Positions 25,729 to 32,883 of a stretch of 64,000 bases of DNA are shown piece by piece. The stretch's first letter is position 1, and each line of letters starts with the position of its first letter. This DNA is from Sphingomonadales bacterium UBA6157. Its GTDB lineage: Bacteria; Pseudomonadota; Alphaproteobacteria; Sphingomonadales; Sphingomonadaceae. The stretch spans positions 1 to 64,000 of the forward strand of contig DIUN01000049.1 of assembly GCA_002423025.1 (NCBI GenBank). The letters are read 5' to 3'. The translations under genes were made by a program, and so were the position numbers. A model generated the notes under the pieces. It saw nothing but the letters and a program-made list of their open reading frames with translations. It had not been told where the DNA came from and made no database searches.

Positions 25729-26546
25729 GCCAGGCCGCGCCTCGGGTTGCCGTCATCACCGGCGCCAGCCAGGGCCTTGGCCTTGGGCTGGCCCGGGCGC
25801 TGGCGGCGCGCGGCGTGGCAGTGGCGCTGGCCGCGCCCGATGCGGCTGGCATAGAGGCGGCCGCTGCCAGCCTGCGGGCGCAAGGCCATGCCGCCATCGG
25901 CATCGCCTGTGACGTGCGGGACCGCGGCGCTGTCGAGCGGCTGTGGCGCGAGGCCGAGGCCAGCCTTGGGCCAGTGGACACCTGGATCAACAACGCCGGC
26001 CTGGCGCTCACCGGCAACAGCTTGCTCGACCTGCCGGCAAAGGCGTTCGCCGCCATGCTCGATATCAACCTCCTCGGCGCCTTTCATGGCTGCCAGGTCG
26101 CGGCGGCTGGTATGGCGGAACGCGGCGGGGCCATCTGGAACATGCTCGGCGCCGGCGCGGACGGCGAGCCGGTGCCACGCATGGGCGGCTATGCCACGAG
26201 CAAGGCGGCGCTGGCGTTCTTCACCCGCTCCTTCGCCGCCGAGGTGGCAGGCGGCAGCCTCGCTGTCGCCGGGCTCAGCCCCGGCCTGGTGCTCACCGAG
26301 GGCTTCTTCCGCGAGCATGCCAAGGTGCCGCCGGCCGACCGCGCCGCCCGCGAGGCGGTGGTCAACATCCTTGCCGATGACGTGCCGACCATCGCCGCAT
26401 GGGCTACCGGGCTCATCATGGCGGGTGCGGCCAATGGCGCCATCCACAGCTGGCTGACGGCCGGCAAGATCGCCGCCCGCAAGGCCCAGTCCCCACCGCG
26501 CGATGTGCTTGGAGCCTTCGCCGAATCCCCTGCTTTTGCGCTATGA
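25725..26546 (+). CDS. SDR family oxidoreductase with atypical active site
   Basis: A 273-residue short-chain dehydrogenase: TGASQGLG at 12-19, INNAG at about 88-92, Y156 and K160 (GYATSK). The position that normally carries the catalytic Ser (usually NISS) reads IWNMLGAGAD, with no serine, so either another residue substitutes or activity is altered. Coupled to the preceding hydrolase gene by ATGA. Second SDR of the island. Confidence 0.85.
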   Translation: MSQAAPRVAVITGASQGLGLGLARALAARGVAVALAAPDAAGIEAAAASLRAQGHAAIGIACDVRDRGAVERLWREAEASLGPVDTWINNAGLALTGNSLLDLPAKAFAAMLDINLLGAFHGCQVAAAGMAERGGAIWNMLGAGADGEPVPRMGGYATSKAALAFFTRSFAAEVAGGSLAVAGLSPGLVLTEGFFREHAKVPPADRAAREAVVNILADDVPTIAAWATGLIMAGAANGAIHSWLTAGKIAARKAQSPPRDVLGAFAESPAFAL

Positions 26547-26568
26547 TGTTGGCTCAAGGAGACTGCCG

Positions 26569-27732
26569 ATGACGTTTCTGACCACACTTGATGACAAGGC
26601 GCTCGCCAATGGCGGCAAGCCGGATTTCAGCCTCTCCCAGCGCGGCCGCTCGGCCATGGAGATTCTGGGCTCGCTGCAGAAATTCTCCTCCGGCAAATTG
26701 CGCCCCGCTGCCCGCGCCGAATTCGAGGCGGATGAAACCGCAGCAAAGCTCAGCGCCCAGCATGCTGCGGACACCGAGGGCAAGGATGGCCGCGAGCGCA
26801 TCGCCGCGGCGCGGCTGATCGCCCGCTCCAAGCCGATGTTCCGCCTTGAGCGTTTCATCCAGCGCTATGTCGCCGAGGAGGTGTTCAACACCGGCATCCC
26901 GGCGATCGAGGAGCGCCGCCCGATGTTCGAGGCGTTCGTCAACGCCCCCATCGCCAAGCCGGCCGGCGGCACGCTCGAACTCACCGGCATCGAAGCGCCG
27001 CGCTATTGGGAAACCGAGTGGCACCTCGAGCCCGGCGGCTGGGAGGGCTATGATCTTTATGGGCCGTTGTTTGCCTTCGCCGTCGGCCCGTTCGTGTTCA
27101 GCAAGGGCGGCTATGCGGCCGTCGGCGTCGGTGATGACATTGCCCAGCAGCGCATCAAGACCGTGCGCCAGTTCCCCAAGGCGCATTACGAGCGCATCTA
27201 TGAGCCCGGCTGCGGCGGCGCCACCACCTTCCGCGCCCTCAACACGGTGTTTCCGGATGCCGAGCTGGTGGGCAGTGATCTCTCGGCCGGGCTGCTCAAG
27301 GGTGGCCACCGGATGGCCGAGAGCCAGGGCCTCAAGGCGCATCTCAAGCAACGCGAGATCACCCGCACCGGCGAGCCGGATGCCAGCTTCGATGGCGTGA
27401 TCACCTATGCGCTCCACCATGAGCTGCCGCCCAAGGAGAACGCCAAGCTCTTCGAGGAGATGTACCGCATCCTCAAGCCGGGCGGGGACATCGTGATCTC
27501 GGATCCGCCGCCGTTCCGCGTCGTGGACCTGTTCCACGCCGTCGTGCTCGACTGGGAGACGGAAAACCGCGGCGAGCCGTTTTTCAGCGCCGTGCTGCAC
27601 TCCAGCCTGGAGCAGCAGCTCAAGGACGCCGGCTTCACCAATGTCGAGGGCTATGCGCTCGGCCAGGATTGGTACCCCTGGATCACGCGGGCGACCAAGC
27701 CCGTGGACCAGCAACTCGAAAAGGCGGCCTGA
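26569..27732 (+). CDS. class I SAM-dependent methyltransferase with unknown N-terminal domain
   Basis: A 387-residue protein. The C-terminal half has the SAM-binding motif EPGCGGATTF (from E212), then ELVGSDLS, a GVITYALHHELPP motif and LKPGGDIVISDPP, so a Rossmann methyltransferase. The first roughly 200 residues are mostly helical, with no domain I recognise. AAGGAG 7 nt before ATG 26569 fixes the start. It follows the SDR by 22 nt and is followed after 3 nt by a small gene, so it may belong to the operon; the substrate is unknown. Confidence 0.75.
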   Translation: MTFLTTLDDKALANGGKPDFSLSQRGRSAMEILGSLQKFSSGKLRPAARAEFEADETAAKLSAQHAADTEGKDGRERIAAARLIARSKPMFRLERFIQRYVAEEVFNTGIPAIEERRPMFEAFVNAPIAKPAGGTLELTGIEAPRYWETEWHLEPGGWEGYDLYGPLFAFAVGPFVFSKGGYAAVGVGDDIAQQRIKTVRQFPKAHYERIYEPGCGGATTFRALNTVFPDAELVGSDLSAGLLKGGHRMAESQGLKAHLKQREITRTGEPDASFDGVITYALHHELPPKENAKLFEEMYRILKPGGDIVISDPPPFRVVDLFHAVVLDWETENRGEPFFSAVLHSSLEQQLKDAGFTNVEGYALGQDWYPWITRATKPVDQQLEKAA

Positions 27733-27735
27733 GCC

Positions 27736-28068
27736 ATGGGCAAGGTCCAGAGCACGCTGAAGCGTGATGCAACGCTTGAAGCCATGAATGTCGATGATCT
27801 TGGCCGCATGGTCATGGCGCTGGTGCAGGAGGTGTGGGTGATGCGGGATCGCATGGCCATCACCGAAAAGCTGCTGGAGGCGCAGGGTGGCCCGAGCGCT
27901 GCCGCCATCGAAGGCTTTGTGCAGGATGCCGAGACCCGCGCCGAGCTGGAGCGGCTGCGTGATCTCTATGTGCAGCGCGTGCTCGGCGCGCCGCTCGCGG
28001 CGCGCGAGCGCACCGTGGACGACATTCTGGCGCGCGGCGGCTTTCCCAGAGCGGTGCCCACCGGTTGA
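27736..28068 (+). CDS. small helical protein of unknown function
   Basis: A 110-residue protein, soluble and predicted helical, with MNVDDLGRMVMALVQEVWVMRDR and TRAELERLRDLYVQRVLGAPLAARER. No domain recognised. It starts 3 nt after the methyltransferase stop and shares its strand, suggesting a dedicated partner or end-of-operon accessory protein. Confidence 0.6.
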   Translation: MGKVQSTLKRDATLEAMNVDDLGRMVMALVQEVWVMRDRMAITEKLLEAQGGPSAAAIEGFVQDAETRAELERLRDLYVQRVLGAPLAARERTVDDILARGGFPRAVPTG

Positions 28069-28230
28069 TGCCGGCGTCCATCGGTTGATGGCATCGGGCG
28101 GCGGTTCGGGGCGGTTCATCCGTCTGGCCGCCGCGCCGTGGCTTGCCGTTTTCCGGCAAGGCTCTAGACCATGGCGCATGGGCATTGCGCATCCTGACAG
28201 CGGCTCCGGCCTGCCCCTGCGCCGCGGCGC

Positions 28231-29946
28231 ATGACAGACGCGCTGCTTAGCGGCGGCATCCTGCTGCTCACCCTGGCGCTGTTCGTCTCGGAGAAGGTGC
28301 GGCACGATCTCGTTGCAGTCTGCTCGCTGTTTGCCTGCCTGCTGCTCGGGCTGGTCAAGCCCGCCGATGCGCTGTCCGGCTTTTCTGATCCGGCTGTCAT
28401 CGCCGTGGCCGCCGTGCTGGTAGTGGGCCGCGCCGTCGAGCTGAGCGGCGTTGCGGCGGCGATCACGCGGCGGTTGATCCCGCATGGTGCCGGCTTCACG
28501 CTGCAGCTTGCCGCTGTGCTGGTTGTCGGCGCGGCGCTCTCGGCGTTCATGAACAATATCGCCGCGCTGGTCGTCACCATGCCCATCGCCACCCAGATCG
28601 CGCGGGATTGCCGGCGCCCGGCCTCCGCCGTGCTGATGCCGCTGGCCTTTGCCACGATCCTTGGCGGCATGACGACGCTCATCGGCACCCCGGCCAATCT
28701 CATCCTCTCCTCGGTGCGCGAGGAGCAGCTTGGCGCCGGCTTCAATTTCTTCGCCATGGCGCCGGTCGGCATCGCCGTTACCGCCGCCGGGCTGCTCTAT
28801 CTCATCACCATCGGCCACCGGCTGCTGCCCAGCCGCGATGGCGGCGAGGTGGTGGAGCGGCCGCCATGGCGCGCCTTCGAGCTGGCGGTGCGGGCCGGCG
28901 AGGCTGCGCTGCCCATTCGCCAGCGGCTGCGCCGGGCCGAGGCGCGGGCGCTCGCCATCCACCGCGGCAACGAGCGGCTGCAGGCGCCCGAAAGCCTTGA
29001 GCCGGGGGACCGGCTGCTCGTCGTCTCGCGCCGCAGCCCCTGGGAGGTGGCGGACTCCGCCGGGCTCAACTGCACCGAGCCACGCGGCGCCGATGATGAT
29101 GTGACGGCGCGGGTTTCAGTCGCCTATGGCTCGGCGCTGATCGGCCTGAGCTATCCCGAAGTGCGGCTACGCTCGGAGAGCAGCGTCAATGTCATTGCTG
29201 TCGGCCCGCGCCCGGCGTGGCTGCGCCAGCCACTCGGCAATGTGCAGATCCAGGCCGGGGACCAGCTGTTCCTAAGGGGCAGCTCGGGTGCCATCGCCAA
29301 TTTCGTCACCGAGGCGCGGCTGCTCGAGATCGACCGGCTTGATGTCATGCCGGTGGCGTCACGCAAGGCGGCGCTCGTCGTGAGTGTGTTCGTGCTGGCG
29401 ATTCTGACGATCGTTTTCACCGGCCTCAGCCCGGCACTGTGCTTTCTGGGCGCGGCGGCGGCGATGACGGCGCTGCGCCTGCTGCCGGCGCGCGACGTGT
29501 ATCGCGCCATCGATTGGCCGGTGATCGTGCTGCTCGCCGCGATGATCCCCGTGGGCAACAGCTTCGAGGAGAGCGGCGCGGCAGCCATTGTCGCCCAGCA
29601 GCTTGGCGCGCTGCTCGGCGGCGCGTCGCTGGTGGTGGTGCTGGCCAGCCTGTGCGCCGTGACGCTGGTGCTGACGGTGTTTCTCAACAATGTCGCAACG
29701 GCGTTGATCATGGGCCCCTTTGCCGTGCAGGTGGCGAGCATCCTCGGCATTCCGGCCGATGCCGCGCTGCTGGCGGTGCTGATCGGCACTTCATCGGATT
29801 TCCTCACGCCCATCGGCCACCAGAACAACCTGCTGGTGATGGCGCCGGGCGGCTATCGCTTTGCCGATTATGCCCGCTCGGGAGCCATGCTCGCGGTGCT
29901 CGTGGTCGGCATCGCCTCGGCGTTTCTGGCGTGGCAGTTCGGGTAG
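28231..29946 (+). CDS. SLC13/DASS family anion permease with RCK_C domains
   Basis: A 571-residue membrane protein: two sets of helices separated by a soluble insert at about 210-375 that contains two TrkA-C/RCK_C-like units (EARALAIHRGNERLQAPESL, EVRLRSESSVNVIAV). Conserved transporter motifs are FMNNIAALVVTMPIATQ, GTPANLILSSV, FLNNVATALIMGPFA and TPIGHQNNLLVMAPGGY. This architecture is typical of sulfate/dicarboxylate permeases. Next to sulfur genes, sulfate or another oxyanion is the likely cargo. A 162-nt gap precedes it, in which no gene or clear site is seen. Confidence 0.85.
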   Translation: MTDALLSGGILLLTLALFVSEKVRHDLVAVCSLFACLLLGLVKPADALSGFSDPAVIAVAAVLVVGRAVELSGVAAAITRRLIPHGAGFTLQLAAVLVVGAALSAFMNNIAALVVTMPIATQIARDCRRPASAVLMPLAFATILGGMTTLIGTPANLILSSVREEQLGAGFNFFAMAPVGIAVTAAGLLYLITIGHRLLPSRDGGEVVERPPWRAFELAVRAGEAALPIRQRLRRAEARALAIHRGNERLQAPESLEPGDRLLVVSRRSPWEVADSAGLNCTEPRGADDDVTARVSVAYGSALIGLSYPEVRLRSESSVNVIAVGPRPAWLRQPLGNVQIQAGDQLFLRGSSGAIANFVTEARLLEIDRLDVMPVASRKAALVVSVFVLAILTIVFTGLSPALCFLGAAAAMTALRLLPARDVYRAIDWPVIVLLAAMIPVGNSFEESGAAAIVAQQLGALLGGASLVVVLASLCAVTLVLTVFLNNVATALIMGPFAVQVASILGIPADAALLAVLIGTSSDFLTPIGHQNNLLVMAPGGYRFADYARSGAMLAVLVVGIASAFLAWQFG

Positions 29947-29951
29947 CGATT

Positions 29952-30740
29952 TCAGAGCGCCGAAAGGCTCCGCCACAAGGTGTAGAGCGCCACCAGGAAG
30001 ATCAGCCCGGCGAACACCGTGCCGAGCAGGCCGCGCTTGGCGGAAAGCCGCTTGGCCAGCGCCGCGCCGGCCAGGCCGCCAACCACGCCGCCGCCGATGA
30101 ACACCGCCGCCAGCGGCCAGTGCACCAGCCCCGAGAGCGAGTAGTTGAACGCCGTCGTCAGCCCGAAGGCGGCCACGGCGACCAAGGACGAGCCGATGGC
30201 GTTGAGCATCGGCATGCCGGTAGCCGCGATCAGCCCCGGCACGATCAGAAAACCGCCGCCGATGCCGAAAAAGCCCGAGAACAGCCCGGTGGCGGCGCCA
30301 TAGCCGATGGTCTTGGGGGCGTTCTCCCGGCTGCATTGTACATCGATATCGCCGACGGCGGCGCGGTTGCGCAGCATCAGGCCTGCCACCACCAGCATCA
30401 GCAGTGCGAACAGGATCAGCAGCTTTTGGCCATCGAAGGCCTTGCCGGCGGTGGAGCCGAGAAACGCCCCGGCAACGCCCGAGGCAGCGAACATGCCGGC
30501 GCAGCGCCATTTGATGTTATGGGCGCGGGCGTGCGGCGCCAGGTTGGCGGCGGCGTTGGCTGCCACGGCCAGCGCGCTGGTGCCGATGGCGATGTGCGGA
30601 TCCTCGATGCCGACCAGATAGACCATCAGCGGCACGGCCAGGATCGAGCCGCCGCCGCCGACCAGCCCGAGGCTGAAGCCCACCAGCGCGCCCGCGCCGC
30701 CGCCGAGCAGATATTGCAGCGGCTCGAGTGTTTGCAGCAT
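29952..30740 (-). CDS. TauE/SafE family sulfite/sulfoacetate exporter
   Basis: A 262-residue membrane protein with about eight helices and glycine-rich turns (GFSLGLVGGGGSILAVPLMVYL; GFFGIGGGFLIVPGL), both hallmarks of TauE/SafE. The likely cargo is sulfite produced by persulfide oxidation. The ATG at 30740 overlaps the upstream stop as TGATG; a GTG at 30743 is an alternative. It is coupled to the persulfide dioxygenase gene, the pairing known from BigR-controlled operons. Confidence 0.88.
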   Translation of the reverse strand: MLQTLEPLQYLLGGGAGALVGFSLGLVGGGGSILAVPLMVYLVGIEDPHIAIGTSALAVAANAAANLAPHARAHNIKWRCAGMFAASGVAGAFLGSTAGKAFDGQKLLILFALLMLVVAGLMLRNRAAVGDIDVQCSRENAPKTIGYGAATGLFSGFFGIGGGFLIVPGLIAATGMPMLNAIGSSLVAVAAFGLTTAFNYSLSGLVHWPLAAVFIGGGVVGGLAGAALAKRLSAKRGLLGTVFAGLIFLVALYTLWRSLSAL

Positions 30741-31687
30741 CACAGGGTGTCCAGCGGCAGCTTCAGGTAGCGCGTGCCATTGGCCTCCGGCTCAGGGAAA
30801 TGCCCGGCGCGCATGTTGATCTGGATGGACGGCAGGATGAGACGCGGCATGCCGAGCGTCTTGTCCCGCGCCTCGCGCATCGCGACAAAGGCGTCTTCGC
30901 TCACGCCATCGTGCACATGCACATTGCCGGAACGCTGGGCAGCGACACTGGTTTCAAAGACATAATCATCCCGCCCCGGCGCCTTGTAATCATGGCAGAG
31001 CAGTAGCCGAGTTTCCGGTGGCAAGGCCAGCAGCCGGCGGATGGAGCGATAGAGTGTGCGGGCGCTGCCACCGGGAAAATCCGCCCGTGCCGTGCCATAG
31101 TCCGGCATGAACAGCGTATCGCCCACAAACGCGGCGTTGCCGATGATGAACGCCATGTCCGCCGGCGTATGGCCGGGCACGTGCAGTGCAATGGCATCCA
31201 GCGAGCCGATGCTGAACCGGTCGCCATCGGCCATCAGCACATCGAACTGCGAGCCGTCCCGGGCGAAATCGGCGCCCTCGTTGAAGATGCTGCCAAAGGT
31301 GCGCTGCACGGTTTCGATGGCGCCGCCGATGGCGATCTTGCCGCCGAGCTGCTGCTGCAACCACGGCGCGGCCGAGAGATGATCGGCATGGACATGGGTT
31401 TCGAGCAGCCATTCGATGCTGAGGCCCTGGGCGCGTACGGCATCGACGAGCTTCTGGGCACTGGTGTGCGAGGTGCGGCCCGAGGCGGGATCGAAATCCA
31501 GCACGCTGTCGATGATCGCGGCCTTGCCGGTGGCCGGATCGCTGACGAGGTGCGTGGCGGTGAAGGTTGCCTCGTCGAAGAAGCTCTGCACCTTCGGCGC
31601 GCCGCGCCCGGTGCCAGCCGCCACGATGGCGGCAGCGGCGACGAGCGCGTGATCAGGCGCAGGATCGGCAGTGAGGACAATCGGCAT
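30740..31687 (-). CDS. persulfide dioxygenase / Blh-type MBL-fold hydrolase
   Basis: A 315-residue metallo-beta-lactamase-fold protein with THVHADHLSA (H98, H100, D102, H103), a later GHTPADMAFIIG, GDTLFMPDYGTARADFPGG and CHDYKAPGR, all diagnostic of the ETHE1/Blh persulfide dioxygenase branch. It oxidises glutathione or protein persulfide to sulfite in the cytoplasm using mononuclear iron. ATG 31687 is preferred over an upstream in-frame codon. First gene of a two-gene operon with TauE, behind an inverted-repeat operator. Confidence 0.88.
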   Translation of the reverse strand: MPIVLTADPAPDHALVAAAAIVAAGTGRGAPKVQSFFDEATFTATHLVSDPATGKAAIIDSVLDFDPASGRTSHTSAQKLVDAVRAQGLSIEWLLETHVHADHLSAAPWLQQQLGGKIAIGGAIETVQRTFGSIFNEGADFARDGSQFDVLMADGDRFSIGSLDAIALHVPGHTPADMAFIIGNAAFVGDTLFMPDYGTARADFPGGSARTLYRSIRRLLALPPETRLLLCHDYKAPGRDDYVFETSVAAQRSGNVHVHDGVSEDAFVAMREARDKTLGMPRLILPSIQINMRAGHFPEPEANGTRYLKLPLDTL

Positions 31688-31744
31688 GGGCTGGGCCTTG
31701 CGGGATGATGTGACGCAGGGTCTTGCGCTCAAGACACTTAAACG

Positions 31745-31763
31745 GTTACAAGAGTAATGTAAC
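31745..31763. promoter_or_regulatory. inverted repeat, candidate ArsR/BigR-type operator
   Basis: GTTACA (31745-31750) and TGTAAC (31758-31763) form a perfect 6-bp inverted repeat with a 7-nt AT-rich spacer. It lies between the divergent persulfide dioxygenase and peroxiredoxin/ArsR operons, which is where the ArsR-family regulator encoded at 32503 would be expected to bind and control both. Confidence 0.5.
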
Positions 31764-31846
31764 TATGTGGGTTTCGATGTCAAGCTGGCCAGCCGCGCCG
31801 GGACCCGCCAGCAAGAGGCAAAGAGCCCGTTGAAACCGAGAATCGC

Positions 31847-32506
31847 ATGACCATCCTGATTGAACCTAGCGGCCCTCGCGCGCTGCGCATCGGCGATGCC
31901 GCGCCGAATTTCCATGCCCGCACCACCATGGGCGATGTGAGCCTGGCCGATTATCGCGGCCGCTGGCTGGTGCTGTTCTCGCATCCGGCGGATTTCACGC
32001 CCGTGTGCACCAGCGAGTTCGTGGCGCTCTCCGCCGCTGCGCCGCGCTTTGCGGCGCTGGACTGCGCACTGCTCGCGGTGTCCGTGGACAGTCTCTATGC
32101 GCATCTCGGCTGGCTTGCTGCCATCCAGCAGCACTTTGGTGTGCACGTCGATTTCCCGATCGTGGAGGACAGCTCCATGGTCATCGGTAAGGCCTTTGGC
32201 ATGATCGGCGAGGGCGCGCTTGATGCCGCAACCATGCGATCGACCTATTTCATCGATCCGCATGGCATCGTGCGGGCGCAGACGTGCTACCCGGCCACAG
32301 TCGGCCGCTCGGTGGACGAGATGCTGCGCATCGTGGCGGCGCTGCGCCGGGTGGACGCGCATGACGTGGTGACGCCGGCGGGCTGGCAGCCGGGCGAGCC
32401 GGTGCTGCGGGCGCCGCACCAGGACGCCGCCAGCCTCGCCGCCGATGCCGCTCCCGGCCCGTGGTTCCACCGGCTGTGCCCCGATCCGGAAGCATCCGGC
32501 CGATGA
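31847..32506 (+). CDS. 1-Cys peroxiredoxin (Prx6 family)
   Basis: A 219-residue AhpC/TSA-type peroxiredoxin: peroxidatic C54 in PADFTPVCTSE, with IGDAAPNF at the N-terminus and the long Prx6-type C-terminal domain (STYFIDPHGIVRAQTCYP, WQPGEPV). It reduces peroxides, and Prx6 members also react with persulfides. It overlaps the ArsR-family gene by ATGA, so both are expressed together and presumably derepressed by sulfide. Confidence 0.9.
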   Translation: MTILIEPSGPRALRIGDAAPNFHARTTMGDVSLADYRGRWLVLFSHPADFTPVCTSEFVALSAAAPRFAALDCALLAVSVDSLYAHLGWLAAIQQHFGVHVDFPIVEDSSMVIGKAFGMIGEGALDAATMRSTYFIDPHGIVRAQTCYPATVGRSVDEMLRIVAALRRVDAHDVVTPAGWQPGEPVLRAPHQDAASLAADAAPGPWFHRLCPDPEASGR

Positions 32507-32880
32507 TGGCGCGCAAGCCCCGCACGGACAGCCTGCCGAACCCGGATGAGGCGCTTGCCGAGACCTTTCGCGTGCTCGGCCATGAGAACCGGCTGCGGCT
32601 GCTGGAGCTGCTCGCCGGCGGCGAATATTCCGTGGGTGACATCGAGCAGCGCTCGGGCATCGGCCAGCCCGGCCTCTCCCAGCAGCTTGCCGTGCTGCGC
32701 AAGGCCGGGCTGGTCAACACCCGGCGCGAGGCCAAGCTGGTGTTCTACAGCATCAACCGCGAAGGCTTTGTGGCGGCGACGCAGTGGTGCGCCGGGCTCG
32801 GGCTCAAGGACGCGCCCGCCCCGGAGCCGGCGGCACCGGCAAAGCGCGGCTCGGCGGCACGGTTCGCGCGGATTCTCTAG
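32503..32880 (+). CDS. ArsR/SmtB family repressor (BigR/SqrR-like) with a single cysteine
   Basis: A 125-residue winged-helix repressor: LGHENRLRLLELLAGGEYSVGDIEQRSGIGQPGLSQQ is split across the HTH (about 26-62), followed by the wing NTRREAKLVFYSI. Sulfur-sensing relatives BigR and SqrR use two cysteines that form a disulfide or tetrasulfide. Here only C96 (TQWCAGL) is present; the N-terminal Cys position appears to be Glu or Leu in RLLELL. It may sense by intermolecular persulfidation or a different route. Coupled to the peroxiredoxin gene by ATGA. Confidence 0.85.
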   Translation: MMARKPRTDSLPNPDEALAETFRVLGHENRLRLLELLAGGEYSVGDIEQRSGIGQPGLSQQLAVLRKAGLVNTRREAKLVFYSINREGFVAATQWCAGLGLKDAPAPEPAAPAKRGSAARFARIL

Positions 32881-32883
32881 CGC

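Noticed and set aside
26554..28962. 802-codon antisense frame over the methyltransferase and SLC13 region
   Set aside because: No recognisable domain and it spans clear genes on the other strand.
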